A stretch of DNA of 64,000 bases, from NCBI GenBank assembly GCA_018350325.1, contig JAEVLN010000062.1, positions 59,378-123,377 on the forward strand. The letters are read 5' to 3'. Shown in pieces: positions 42,416 through 53,938 of this stretch. A program made the translations under genes and the position numbers. The notes below the pieces were generated by a model. That model made no database searches, was not told the origin of the DNA, and was given only the letters and a program-made list of their open reading frames with translations. This DNA comes from Globodera rostochiensis (taxonomy: Eukaryota > Nematoda > Chromadorea > Rhabditida > Heteroderidae). How positions within the stretch are numbered: position 1 is the first letter of the stretch; every line of letters starts with the position of its first letter.

Positions 42416-43683
42416 AGGAATCAATAAAAAATTGTTGATCAATTCATACACCACTGGCAACTGCGACTGAAAAAATTATCACCTTTTTATTCCTTGAATC
42501 ACCAATTGTCTAAAATATTCGGTGCCACTTTTCTTCCGCCCTGAGTCGGAAATACTCGAGTTCGGGAATTTCCTTTAGACTCTGGTTCAATTATTTTTTT
42601 TGTCAAACAGGCAGTCCCACAGTTCTGGTGCGTAGTAGGCCGCCAAATCCAAAACTTCCTGTAAAATATGTTCATCTTCGCCAAGCAGTCTGCGGTGTGT
42701 TGGCTTTGGTCATTACCAAAAAAAAATTGGGTTTTATTCGCTCCTTTAGTCCGTGACTGTTTAGTGTTGTGTAAATTCATATCCTTGAGTATTAGGATCT
42801 GAAAGTTTTGGAATAAAAAAATCATAATTAATTTAAAGCCCTACCTAAATTTTAAAAAAAATAAATTTAAAAGATTTTGATTTACGAAATTACGAAACTG
42901 TACAAATAGAGTGATCTATGATTTTGGTGGTGGTGACAAAACAAACTTTAATGATTTTTGAGACTGTCGGTTTGGCTAACCGAAGAATTTTAAATATAAA
43001 ATTTTTGAAGAATCGCAGAGTTTTTACAATGGCTTTAATTTTTTCTGATAATTTGCACTACTGATCCGACTATTGAAGAAAGGTTGGTACAGTTCTAATT
43101 TCTTCGGACGGCACCTACAGGTCAAAATGCCAACGAATCAGTTGGCTTAGCATTTTTATCAAAAAAATACTTAACGAAGACCAATTGAATTTTTCATTTT
43201 CTAAGCTCGAAATAGCAATATTTTTTGGATTTGTTAATTAAAAAAAATAATCTTAAATGATTTATGCTAAATAGTGAATAAACGAATTTTAAAAAAACAA
43301 TAAGATAATTTATTATATTTATGTTATATAATAAAAATGCATTATTTTATTTGTTCGATTGGATAGTAGTCAATAATTGCGCACTCGCAAAGCTGCGCAA
43401 AATAATGCTAACTCAGCATAGCCAGAACCAAAGCGAGTTTGCGACTATAATTAATGTTTTCCATGGAACAAATTGCTTTAACAACAAAAAATAAACTTCG
43501 AATTTTTCAGTAGCATTTCTTAAAATTATATTTATAGGACACATCCCCGAAACGCCAATGTTCGACCTCGGCATCCGCATAAAATTTCTAATTGATTTAG
43601 TTATTTTTATTTTATCATAAATTTGGTGTTTTTAAACCTATTAGTTAAATACATTCAATAAATAATAATAATTTTTATAAAAT
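42416..43683. other. Spacer with an unassigned minus-strand ORF
   Basis: The 108-codon minus frame at 42825-42499 has somewhat higher GC than its flanks, but no recognised domain and no paralogue in the window. The rest is AT-rich. A block near 43420-43450 (CAGCATAGCCAGAACCAAAGC) recurs at 56924-56945, upstream of the second copy of the next gene family. Confidence 0.35.
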
Positions 43684-43809
43684 ATGAACTATTCGTGGAA
43701 TTTTGTTTTATTCTGTTGCATAATTTCTTCTTTTATATTTTCTGCCCATGGAAGAAATTCTGCTGCCTCAGGCAATCAATCAATTACTTTATTCAATATA
43801 CATAAATAA
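43684..43809 (+). CDS. Small secreted peptide (41 aa)
   Basis: A 41-residue frame starting MNYSWNFVLFCCIISSFIFS: a clear signal peptide ending near SAHG, then a short polar stretch ending FNIHK. The copy at 57154-57279 has the same length and frame with several substitutions and no indels, which argues that the frame is real. It could be exon 1 of the downstream gene at 43917, but I find no good splice donor before the stop. Function unknown. Confidence 0.5.
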   Translation: MNYSWNFVLFCCIISSFIFSAHGRNSAASGNQSITLFNIHK

Positions 43810-43916
43810 TTGTTGATGTTTTGTTTTTCCGAAGTTATTAATTTAATTATTAATAATTTAAAAAAAATTCTCTTAAAAAATGCATTATAATCCCATAAGG
43901 TATCGCAAATTGCCCG

Positions 43917-44702
43917 ATGAACGTTATCAAACACATTATCGTACGGACAACTGAATTTGTGAGTAATGATGATGCACCCCTACAAATGCAGGTCAATTAA
44001 AATTTTAAATTTGAAATATCGAAATAAAAAAATCAAAAATTTTTTTAAGATAATCCGTCGTATAATGGAAGATATTTACGGCGGAAATTGGGGTGTTTTG
44101 ATCATTAAAGAGCCTGAGCTGATTTCATCCGTAATCCATTGGACTTTTCCCGACCATCGGTATGTGGCGGGATGTGACGGATGCCAAAAAAAAAGTCCGG
44201 AATCCGAATTTCAGCTCCCCAAAAAATGTCCAGAAAATTTCAAAATTTTAAAACATCTTTCTGATCATTTTTTCGCCTTCGGCGATGCAGTTTTTGGACC
44301 ATTTTTTTTATAACAAATTCTGTCAAAAATTCGAAATTTCTTGGCTCATTTTAAATTAATACCTAAATATTATAAAATTCTTAATAAATATTTATACAAA
44401 TGTTCAGCCATCGCGACGGTTCTGCCGCATTTTGTCTTCATGTTGAGCGGGGCTGGCAATACAATGTTTTTAAAACAGGAGACATTGACACTGAAGACCG
44501 ACTAACCGTGGAAAAAGTGATGGAACAAATAAATCGGTTTAAAGCAAAAATGATTAGCTATAAAAAATCTTTTTTGTTTAAATTTAGACGAAATTTATCC
44601 CTTCCATCGACGATAAAGAAAGCAGCAGCGGCTCGAGTAAAAGATGGGATTGTTGTGAAGAATAATGCATTCACTAATTCCTTATTTATTGAGCGAAATT
44701 AG
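43917..44702 (+). CDS. Possible dynein-light-chain-like protein (3 exons, 159 aa)
   Basis: Exons 43917-43991, 44050-44159 and 44408-44702 (480 nt) join in phase. Donors are CAG-GTCAAT and TCG-GTATGT, acceptors TTTTTAAG and GTTCAG. The start is uncertain; an upstream exon from the signal peptide at 43684 is possible. Translation gives MNVIKHIIVRTTEF, then IIRRIMEDIYGGNWGVLI, then HRHRDGSAAFCLHVERGWQY followed by NVFKTG. The order (helices, a Trp-containing strand, paired strands ending in F-K-T-G) recalls LC8 dynein light chains, where the Trp and terminal F-K-S-G occupy like positions. This is a weak, by-eye likeness. A basic C-terminal extension of about 50 residues is not LC8-like. Intron 2 contains part of a CCGGAATCCGG MITE. 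Broken copies lie at 45343, 57380 and 60607. Confidence 0.45.
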
Positions 44703-45239
44703 TCGTAATATTTCAATTTAGAAATTGTTATAATTATCTTTTTTTAAAATTAATTTGATAAATAATTAGTTTAATGAACTGTTAAAGCATTTTAACAGTT
44801 TTAATTGATCGTTCAGCTGCACTAATTATCATTGGTCTAGTGTTCAAATTTCCGATAGTATTTTAATACTTTCCTAAGTTTTTGTGAAAATTTCGGGCAA
44901 CGAGTTCGAAAAAGTATAGAAAGCCTAATTCGCTCCAGAGAAAGCGAACCCACAGCAGAACTTTCAAAAAATTTGCATTATTTAAGCAATAAAAAAGTAA
45001 AAACACACGCCCTAAAAATCAAATTTTTTCCAATACCCTCCTCCCTAAAAAAATTTCTGGTACTAGCCCAAAAGATGACACACGCGCACAGTATGAGAAT
45101 GATGCTGATGAAAGAATGCCAAAATTCTTTCATTGCCGCCTTTCAGCTAATTGTGTTTAAAATTTGTTAAGCTTACGGTTGTCGAAACTCAAGTTTCTAA
45201 AAACACAAAAGTTGGGTTTTGGCAAAAATTGATCGGGAT
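44703..45239. other. 3' flank of the preceding gene
   Basis: About 44720-44930 is repeated at 60985-61165, downstream of another copy of the same gene. No further gene seen. Confidence 0.4.
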
Positions 45240-46744
45240 CAGGGTTGTTGCGGGTTGAGAAAAATGTCGGGTCGAGTTTCGGATCAGGTCGGCCCAAAAA
45301 CCTCGGGTCGGGTTTCGGGTCTCGGGTCGAGAAAAAAAAAATTTTATACAAATGTTCAGCCATCGCGACGGTTCTGCCGCATTTTGTCTTCATGTTGAGC
45401 GGGGCTGGCAATACAATGTTTTTAAAACAGGAGACATTGACACTGAAGACCGACTAACCGTGGAAAAAGTGATGGAACAAATAAATCGGTTTAAAGCAAA
45501 AATGATTAGCTATAAAAATCTTTTTTGTTTAAATTTAGACGAAATTTATCCCTTCCATCGACGATAAAGAAAGCAGCAGCGGCTCGAGTAAAAGATGGGA
45601 TTGTTGTGAAGAATAATGCATTCACTAATTCCTTATTTATTGAGCGAAATTAGTCGTAATATTTCAATTTAGAAATTGTTATAATTTGTTCCTCTATATA
45701 TCTTAGAATAAACTTGTGTTTCGTACTTAAACTCTAATTTGAGCTTTCGGCGCGCCGGAGGCGCGCCAAAAGTTGTGGATTGCTTCTTCAACTTTTTGAT
45801 GCGGATTCAGGAAAACTATAGACTTTTCAGTACCGTGCCCAAGTGAGGCCCAGCAAGCGAGTTGCGGTGCACTTTGGCAGTTTTACTGTTACGAAATTTT
45901 TTCTTTTTACTTCAATCGCTTAGCGCTTGCTGGAAGGATTTTAAGTTGGAATGTTTCCGACAAGTTCGTAACCGAACACTTTTTGAGTCGGGTCGGGTTT
46001 CGGATCAGGTCGGCCCAAAAACCTCGGGTCAAGTTTCGGGTTCGGGTCGAGAAAAAACCGGGTTTTGGCTCATCAGGTTTCGGGTCTTCGGGTTAAAAAT
46101 TTTTTTTCTTCAAAATTTTAACCAAAAATTAAAAAATATGTAAAATAATAAATTGGTAAATAATGGGTGCAAAACAACAATTTCTCCAAGCTTTATCAAA
46201 GGCTTCTTCAAATCTGTGAGTTATACCAGCCGTCGAAAACAGCCTCCCTTTTTTTGAGACTTCTGCTTCTTCTGGGGGAGGGGGTCGGCAGTGCCGATAG
46301 GCTCCGCCGAGAACGCCGCCGAAAAAATTTTGAAATTTTGATGCAAATGTTGCAAAACAAAAGGCCCCCCCGTATGGTTTAAAAAAAGAGAATTTCAGAA
46401 AATTTGTTAAGAGATTTGCAACCATTTTGAACTACGGTAATTTTTTGTTTATTTTATTGGTTTTGGAGGATTTATTGAGAAAATTTCGAAGCGAATTCTT
46501 TACTTAATATTTATTCAACCCCTCTCCTTAACGAAAATTGGGCAAAATTCTGCAGTTTTTGGACCAATTTCCTTAACAAATCGAGTCAAAATTTCAAAAT
46601 TTTCTCGGCGGCGCCTATCGGCACCGCCGAGCCCCCTCCCCTCAAAACCCGGATCACCCGGCCCAAAACCCTCGGGTCGGGTTTCGGGTCGAGAAAAAGA
46701 CCGGGTTTCGGCTCTCGGGTTTCGGGTAACCCGCGGCAACCCTG
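45240..46744. mobile_element. CAGGGTTG element carrying a captured gene exon
   Basis: Ends CAGGGTTGTTGCGGGTT and AACCCGCGGCAACCCTG, flanked by ATCGGGAT (45232-45239) and ATCGGAAT (46745-46752), 7 of 8 alike. Same family as 40933-41799 with CGGGTTTCGGGTC word arrays at 45270-45335, 45985-46100 and 46640-46740 and hairpin modules at about 46285 and 46603. Between the arms lies 45343-45690, a near-identical copy of exon 3 and 3' flank of the gene at 43917-44702. This is either capture by the element or insertion into it. Confidence 0.8.
45343..45690 (+). pseudogene. Exon 3 copy of the 43917 gene inside a TIR element
   Basis: Matches 44393-44730 almost base for base. One A is missing in the TATAAAAA run near 45516, so the frame shifts and ends at 45567. 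Exons 1 and 2 are absent. Confidence 0.85.
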
Positions 46745-46752
46745 ATCGGAAT

Positions 46753-48151
46753 GGTGCCCCCTTTTGGATTCATTTCTCGGTATTTTGGCCCATTTAACAC
46801 ATTGTCCATGGGGAATTTTTCCAGTCCCATATCCTAATCCCAACCATGTTTGGGGACATTTCACACCCTTTTTGTCCCCTCGGTCAATGCATTTCCCAAT
46901 CACATTTCAATTAAGCACATTTTTGTTATGTGTTTTGAGGTTTAATTACCCTTGAGGTGCCTTGCATAAAGTTTTCTGTATTTTTGTGTGTCTGCATTTG
47001 CCCGCCCGTTTCCCGACGCCCTCCACTCACAATCTTTTGTTGCAAGCGCAACACGGTTGTGGACACATTTGGACGGAGGACGATTTGTTCCGGGCCGATT
47101 CGTTCCACCCCGATTCGTTCCACTTTTTAAGGTTTTTTCCGTTATAACTTCTTTTAAAGCTAACCAAATCAAACATTTTCGATATCACTCGAAAGATTAC
47201 ATTTAGTAGAAGCTTTCAATAAGCTAAGCTATTGGCCAAATCTGAAAAAAGCTATGGCCAGTTGTGGCCAAAAAGCGTCTTCTGTCCATAACTTTTTTAT
47301 GTATAGGCCGATAGCTTAGCTTTTGCTTTTGAAAGCTTTTAATAACTGTAATCTTTCGAATGGTATTTGAAATTTTTAAAAATAAATGATAGATAATTAA
47401 ATTCAGCTCAATAAGCGGAGCTAAATAAAAAAAAGTTTGAACGTTTCTGATCAAAACTGATCAACGGTATTTTCAATTTTGAGCAAAAATTTAAAAAATT
47501 AAATTTTGAAATTTGAAATTTTTAAAAATAAATTATAGATAATTAAATTCAGCTCAATAAGCGGAGCTAAATAAAAAAAAGATTGACCGTTTCTGATCAA
47601 AACTGATCGAGATATAGGTAGATCATGAGGAACAGAAATAGTGTGCGAAAGGGAGAGATTGTGATAGAGATCAAGAGTAAGGGTGAGAAAGAGAACGTTA
47701 CCGCTGGTGTAACCCCCCAGGATTTCACCCCATAGAACAATTGTTTTGGGAAAATGTTAAAAGAGATTGCCTAATCCCAGAAAGGGCTTTGCCCGCCTAT
47801 GAGCAGACAAAATTAAGCGCATTAATAAATAAATCAAATAAACTAAATTTTAAAAAAAGAAAAGCCCTAGGAACAGTTCAATATATATTACACCTTTATT
47901 AAATTTTCACGCGCGAATTGTCATGTAAAAAAGTTGTAACGCTTCTTGACAAAAAGTTACTCAAGTGTAAAGTTGGCAACTGATTACGACACATTGCAAA
48001 TATTTATGTTCTTCACTGGAAAGATAATTATTATTACTTCCCCAAGCATTTCGTTTATTTTTATATGAAAATTTCACTTTGTTCGCATTAAGTTTTCTGA
48101 ATTGAGTGGGCTCATGATTTAAGGAAATTAACAAATATTCAAATAATTACA
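46753..48151. repeat. Repeats between TIR element and Srsx gene
   Basis: 47085-47125 repeats a CCGATTCGTTCC word. 47385-47470 and 47510-47612 are direct copies of a block containing TCAGCTCAATAAGCGGAGC. 47890-48070 is an ACTCAAGTG arm. No gene recognised; frames over 46586-47454 lack domains. Confidence 0.55.
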
Positions 48152-49615
48152 ATGGCATCATCCGTTGATCCGGTAAAATTATTTATTTAAATGAATTTTC
48201 TATTTGTTAAGCTTTACGATCTTTACAAGAACAAAGGCTTTGTTCCCATTGAAATTATTACAAATGGAATCGTTGCTATGATTTGTTGTGTCGGAATTGG
48301 CCTAAACTCGTGTCTCGTCTATGTGACCATTAAAACAAAGTAAAAAATATTCGAATTTAAGTCCCAAACTAAAATAGCCTTGTTTCATTCTCTTAAAATT
48401 GGTTGTTGCTAAAGGGTTGTCGGTTTTTGGGACTTTCTCAGTAATCATTATCAATCTCCAAAAATCACAAAATAACGGATTATAATAACCACTTGTAAAA
48501 AGGCATTGGATTTATGAAAAACGAAAGTCAAATTTTGAAATTTTCTAGTCGTATTTCGATCAAATTTTATAAGCAAAACGGCTAACATTTATCCGATCAG
48601 ATCACTTCATTCGCCTTGCATGAGTCTGGTCGCTTTATATGCATTTTTTGCCTCATTTCTCCTTTTTGGAAGTTCCGTCAAATTCTTCGTTTTTGCGTTT
48701 GGAATTAATTACATCACACTGCGGACGTGCTTTTATATACAATTTGTTCCCTTAATTGGCACAGCATTTGCTATGATGCTTCAGCTATGCATTGGACTCG
48801 ACCGTCTGATCGGAGTTATCTTTCCTTTCTGGTTATAAAGCTTTATTAATTGTAAAATTAAAAATGTTTTAAGGTATAAAACAAGTGGAAAATACGTCAC
48901 TTTTAAATTAGCCATTGGCATTTGTTTCATTAAAACGATATTAAATGGGATCAGCGCCTATATTGGAACCTCCGCGCATTGGGAAAAGTTAGCATTTTGC
49001 AAAAATTAATTTTAAAAAAATTTTTAGGCCAGTGATGTGCTTACTTGGCGATCCCAACCAACAATCAGAAAATCAAAATTTTACTAATATTAGCGCCTCA
49101 GTTACATATTGTATCGAAATTTTATGTTACGCACTGATTTGGCTGATTATTTGGGGCCGAAAATCAACGAGTTTTAATAATTGTTTAATAAATATTTTTC
49201 TTTTTCCCATTTAGTTCCGGAAACTGTGAAAAAGCTAACAATTTCGCTGAGTGTTTTCATGTCGATTGGTCTGATATGCTACATATTGGTTGGTTAACAA
49301 ATATTTCTATTCTTTATTTATTTTTTAAAAAACTTTTTTAAGAATATTTTCTTTGCACGTGTCATTTTGCCTTTACTCAATTTGGACGCAATTGCATTTG
49401 AATATTTTGTTTTTCCAATAAGTCTTGCTTTGCAATCGATGGCATACGGAAGCAGTGCTCCGGTTCTCTACTTTTGCAAGTAAATATTAATTTTTAAATA
49501 TAAAAAGTAAATATTGGATTTAAATTTATTTATGTTTATTTTTAGTGCCCAATATCGCAGCGCTTTTCGCACACAATTTGGTCATCAAGCAAACCAAGTC
49601 ACACCTGTCCAATAA
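48152..49615 (+). CDS. Srsx-type serpentine chemoreceptor (8 exons, 305 aa)
   Basis: Exons 48152-48172, 48212-48339, 48601-48831, 48874-48987, 49028-49170, 49215-49288, 49343-49479 and 49546-49615 (918 nt), open and in phase. It has the standard seven-helix layout; the DRY-like site reads CIGLDRLIGVIFPFW. The tail is short and ends VTPVQ. In exon 5 the usual WRRK is WGRK. The 5' flank carries the ACTCAAGTG arm as at 33.8 and 38.1 kb. A putative chemosensory receptor; ligand unknown. Confidence 0.87.
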
Positions 49616-50379
49616 TTAACAATCAAATCGATGACGATTTTAATAATTTAAAAACAAATCATCTTAATTACTGAAAATCAAATTAAAAAATTGGTGTCTA
49701 TTCTTTCGAAAATTGACACAAAACAAGAGATTGCAAATGTTAATAAAGTTACAACAAAATTCAAATAGTCAATAAAATGGCCTAAAACTCAAATATGGGT
49801 ACACACATGCAAAGAATGATTTTTTACATTTTGTACCTATTTACTCATTAAAATTCTAATCATACAGCAAAAATTTTGCAAATATTCCGCGGGATTTAAC
49901 GGCTATAAGCATGTTAAGTACAGCAATTTAAGAAGTGGACAGGAGTGAAATTACTGAAAATGAAAACAATGACATAATACTTATAACTAAGGCGGCAAAA
50001 AATATGCACATAATTTTTCCAAATTCAATATAAAATTTCTTGAAAATTCTTCAAATTTTTCAAATATAGCAAAAAATGGGAAAGATTTTCTTAATTGAAG
50101 TAATAAGAGAAATAAAAATTTTTATATGTAAATTAAAGGCATTTTAGACATTTTTTGAAAATAAGCAAATTTTCATTTTTTGGTTGCAGAATTTTTAATC
50201 GAGAAAAGTCAATTTTTAGGGGTGCATTTTTTTGCTAATTTTTAAAGTCGTTCCTTAGGGGTGTATTTTTTGTTTTTATTGCATTTTTGTTAAGTAATTT
50301 TTGAAAACTGGCGAAATATGGAAAAATATGGAATATGGATAAAAATCGCGAAATATGGAAAATATGGATTAAAAAATAA
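49616..50379. other. Receptor 3' flank, no other gene
   Basis: Conserved receptor 3' sequence with AATAAA near 49740, then AT-rich spacer. Confidence 0.35.
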
Positions 50380-50855
50380 ATTCGAAACCGGAACCATCGA
50401 AAATCCGGAACCGCTTTGGAACCGGAACCTCGGTTCTGGAACCGTAACCGCAAAAAATTTGGAACCGGAACCGTCGAAAATCCGGAACCGCTTTGGAACC
50501 GGAACCGTCGAAAATCCGGAACCGCTTTGGAACCGGAACCGTCAAAATCCGGAACCGCTCTGGAACCGTAACCGCAAAAAATTTAGAACCGGAACCGTCG
50601 AAAATCCGGAACCGCTTTGGAACCGGAACCTCGGTTCTGGAACCGTAACCGCAAAAAATTTGGAACCGGAACCGTCGAAAATCCGGAACCGCTTTGGAAC
50701 CGGAACCGTCAAAATCCGGAACCGCTTTGGAACCGGAACCGTCAAAATCCGGAACCGCTCTGGAACCGTAACCGCAAAAAATTTAGAACCGGAACCGTCG
50801 AAAATCCGGAAACGCTTTGGAACCGGAACTTCGGAACCGGACCGCCTTAAAAAGT
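50380..50855. repeat. GGAACCG word array, about 470 bp
   Basis: Dense repeats of CCGGAACCG/TTTGGAACC words in higher-order units of about 30-50 bp (for example blocks starting CGAAAATCCGGAACCGCTTT). Both strands have long open frames (207 and 109 codons, with NPEPLWNRN-type peptides), because the word is stop-free in several frames. No start context, domain or splice signs support coding. The array directly precedes a segment that is duplicated upstream of the element at 35524. Confidence 0.8.
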
Positions 50856-50867
50856 GGAACCGGGAAA

Positions 50868-51000
50868 ACACTGCAAGTACAGGTAAAATTCCAAATGCAA
50901 AGAAGCAATGCCTTCTTTACCCAAAAAACAACAAAATTTAAAATATTTTAATACATTTCCTATTCGTCTTTTTGTTTCCAGAGTTTTCCACTTCTGGCAT
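50868..51000. repeat. Empty-site paralogue of the 35524 element
   Basis: Matches 35412-35523 and continues through TTTCCAGAGTTTTCCACTTC without a TIR element, showing the pre-insertion state. Confidence 0.7.
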
Positions 51001-51289
51001 GAAATGTGTTAAAATGACTTTTTTTAAATTTAAAATTCGCTATAAAGTTGTTAAAGGTGGGACAGTTGAACTTTCGGTGTAGGTTCAGGTCCCCAATTGT
51101 GTTAATAATTTTTTCTGACTTTCTCTGAACATTTAGGGTCTAGTAAACAATTCCAAAAAATTTTTTAAATTTCCCATTTTTTTTTTAAATTTTAGATGAC
51201 AATTCACAAGTTTTAATTTCATTTTTCATTGTACAAATTCGCTGAATATTTAAAAAATTTTAACTTTGTTCAAAGTTGAGTGAGCGTAA

Positions 51290-51830
51290 ATTATTTTAGT
51301 GCTGGGTTCGGATCGGGTAAAGTCATTTTCCAAGGACAGACATGTTGATTTCCAAGGACATAACAGGAAAATTTGCCGAAAACCCAGGGCGCTCAAAAAT
51401 TTGCCCAAACCCGCATTTTTGGGGTCAAATTTAACAATTCTTGCGATTTGTTGCTCCAAAATTAACGTAAAAATGATCAAGAGATTCAATGTTTGAGAGG
51501 GCGGTTTGAAAAATGGATTTTTCAATCTTGGATCAAGATTCGTTAAAATGTTTAAAAATTCTTCTCACAAAAATTTGCATATTTTTAAAAATATTGGTTG
51601 CAAATCTTGACAAATTGAGTCAATCAAAATTTACTCGTCGGCGCCTATTAGCACCGCCGACCCCTTCCCCCAGATCTAAAGCAAAGTTTGCAAAAATTTC
51701 CTTGAAAAAGTATTTTGGGTTTCGGATTCCGGAAAAATTTCGGGATTCGTGAATTCGGATTAAAATTCTTTCGGATTTTTGGTTTTCCGGAATTCGGATT
51801 TTATTTTCCGATTTTGCCCATCCCTGGTAT
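51290..51830. mobile_element. Two decayed TIR elements
   Basis: 51300-51420 has CCAAGGACA words and GGGTTCGGAT, like the 19093 element. 51634-51670 is an inverted hairpin module. 51715-51826 has TTCGGATT/CCGGAATTC words and ends GATTTTGCCCATCCCTGG, the terminus seen in the mini-element at 29027. Confidence 0.6.
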
Positions 51831-52370
51831 ATACTGTATATGGGGCTTACAGGAAACAAATATGAAGTATGATTTTGCTACTCTTTTTACGTTCCGACAA
51901 CAAATTTCGTCATCATATTTAATTGATAATCAACAAAACCTAATGAGCCCCAACCAATCGAACCCATTAAATTGCACACTGATTCACCTGATTTTCAGAC
52001 GTTGATCAAATGTTTTCAATCAATTTGACGAATATTTTTTGACGGAACATTTAAAAAACCTTAGATGTGTAGAAATAAAAAGTCTTTGAATTTAAATACA
52101 AATTCAGTGTAAAACAAATCACAATTTATTCAGTTATGCTGTAAAGTTTGCCACTGATTAAGATACCTTACAAATTTTTATGTTCATAACTGAAATATTT
52201 AATTGTTTATTACATTTTTTTATTTCCTCCTCAAGCATTTTATTTTCAATATTTTTAGATGAAAATAATCACTTTGCCCGCATTAATTTTTGCTGAATTG
52301 AGCGGCCAGGTTCAGGATTTTAAGGCGAATCGGAATTTATTATTTGTTTTCTAATACCTTCTCGAAACCC
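51831..52370. other. Repeat arm upstream of the hAT remnant
   Basis: 52130-52270 is an ACTCAAGTG-family arm. The 52259 ATG starts MKIITLPALIFAELSG, a decayed copy of the tiny ORF at 33487. 51830-51935 repeats 37185-37290. Confidence 0.45.
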
Positions 52371-52378
52371 ATTTAGGA

Positions 52379-52980
52379 GGGCTCTCAGCATCAGACAAAA
52401 GAGTGATAAATTATGTATGCGAAAATCTCATTTCTTTCGACTCACTCAACTCACCAAGTGCAAAAATGGCTTTTAAAGACCAATTAAAAGACGAAAGCTT
52501 CTACCGAAAAATTGTGCTAGAGAAGGCCTATAATTTAGTAAAACAAAAAATCATCAGGCAGCTGCACGAAGCCGAATGGCTTTCCTTTACAACAGATATA
52601 TGGTCGGGACCAAAGGATTCTTTTATCAGGTATGCACATGTATAGTCGTAAAATTAAGATATAATTTCAAGACTTATTATTCAGTTTAACTGCACATTTT
52701 ATTGGCAAGGAATGGAAAGGAAAATCTTTTTTGTTATCAGTAAGCGAATTCCAGGCTCGCATACTGGAGTGGCGATTAGCAATAAAATTGGTGAAGTATT
52801 GACCGAATGGGAAATCAGGCAGTTGCAATGTCACCTTTTTCTTCGGGATGGCGGTGCAAACATGAAGAAGGTTGAAGATTTAATGTTCCTGTTTATATGA
52901 ACTTTAGGCGTTTGAAAACGCTGAGTTCAATCACGCAGACTGCGCAGCGCATCTTATGAACCTCGTAGTGAAGGGAGCGT
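52379..52980 (+). pseudogene. hAT transposase pseudogene (ZBED-like)
   Basis: Exon 52379-52630 reads to EAEWLSFTTDIWSG and ends at a TATCAG-GTATGC donor. After an intron the frame continues SLTAHFIGKEWKGKSFLLSV, then needs a frame change to HTGVAISNKIGEVLTEWEI and LFLRDGGANMKKV, followed by a stop. A last piece reads HADCAAHLMNLVVKGA. TTDIWS, the D-x-x-x-N-M block and the C-AAH-L block are in hAT order. Several breaks make it inactive, and its C-terminal dimerisation domain is missing where the Srsx copy at 52985 begins. Confidence 0.8.
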
Positions 52981-52984
52981 AAGG

Positions 52985-53938
52985 CTTATGCTTTTTTTGC
53001 CTCATTTTTCCTTTTTGGAAGTTGCGTCAAATTCGGCATTTTTGCATTTGGAATTAATTACATCACACTGCGGGCGTGCTTTTATATACAATTTGTTCCC
53101 CTTATTGGCACAGGAATTGCTGTGACGCTTCAGTTATGCATTGGAATCGACCGTCTGATCGGAGTTATCTTTCCATTCTGGTTATAAAGCTTTATTAATT
53201 GTAACATTAAAATATATTTTTAAGGTATAAAACAAATGGAAAATACGTCACTTTTAAATTTATTATTGGCATTTGTTGCATTAAATCGATAATAAATGTA
53301 GTCAATGCCTATATTGGAAGCTCCGCGCATTGGGAAAAGTTAGCATTTTGCAAAAATAAAATTTTAAAAATAATTTAGACCGGTGATGTGCATACTTGGG
53401 GATCCCAACCAACAAACCGAAAATCAAAATTTCACTAATAATAGCGTCTTAGTTATGTATTGTGTTTATGTTACACACTGATTTTGCTGATCATTTGGCG
53501 ACGAAAAACATCGAGTTTATATTTTGTTCAACAAATATTTTTCTTTTTGCATTTAGTACCGCAAAATGTGAAAAAGTTAACAATTTCGCTGAGTGTTCTG
53601 ATGTCGATTGGTCTGATATGCTACATATTGGTTTGCTTACAAATTATTCTTTTCTTTATTTATTTTTTAAAAAATAAGAATATTTTCTTCGCACGTGTCA
53701 TAATGCCTTTACTCAATTTGGACGCAATTGCATTTGAATATTTTGTTTTTCCAATAAGTCTTGCTTTGCAATCGATGGCATACGGAAGCAGTGCTCCGGT
53801 TCTCTACTTTTGCAAGTAAATATTAATTTTTAAATATAAAAAGAAAAAATCTATTTATGTTTTTTTAGTGCCCAATATCGCAGCGCTTTTCGCACACAAT
53901 TTGGTCATCAAGCAAACCAAGTCACACCTGTCCAATAG
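52985..53938 (+). pseudogene. Chimeric, 5'-truncated Srsx pseudogene
   Basis: It begins within exon 3 (before the CFYIQFVPLIGTGIAV region), right against the hAT remnant, so exons 1-2 are gone. Exon 4 and early exon 5 follow the 33.8-kb gene, but from about 53455 the sequence is essentially identical to the 58.3-kb gene. At the join a seven-base loss in exon 5 (TGTGTTTATG for TGTGGCGAATTTTTATG) shifts the frame. Exon 8 ends at 53938. Confidence 0.85.

Noticed and set aside
42499..42825. Minus-strand 108-codon frame as a gene
   Set aside because: No domain, homologous copy or splice support seen; left as unassigned spacer rather than a CDS.
50318..50941. 207-codon plus-strand frame as a repeat protein gene
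   Set aside because: It follows the GGAACCG array exactly, is mirrored by a 109-codon frame on the other strand and has no signal, domain or splice context.
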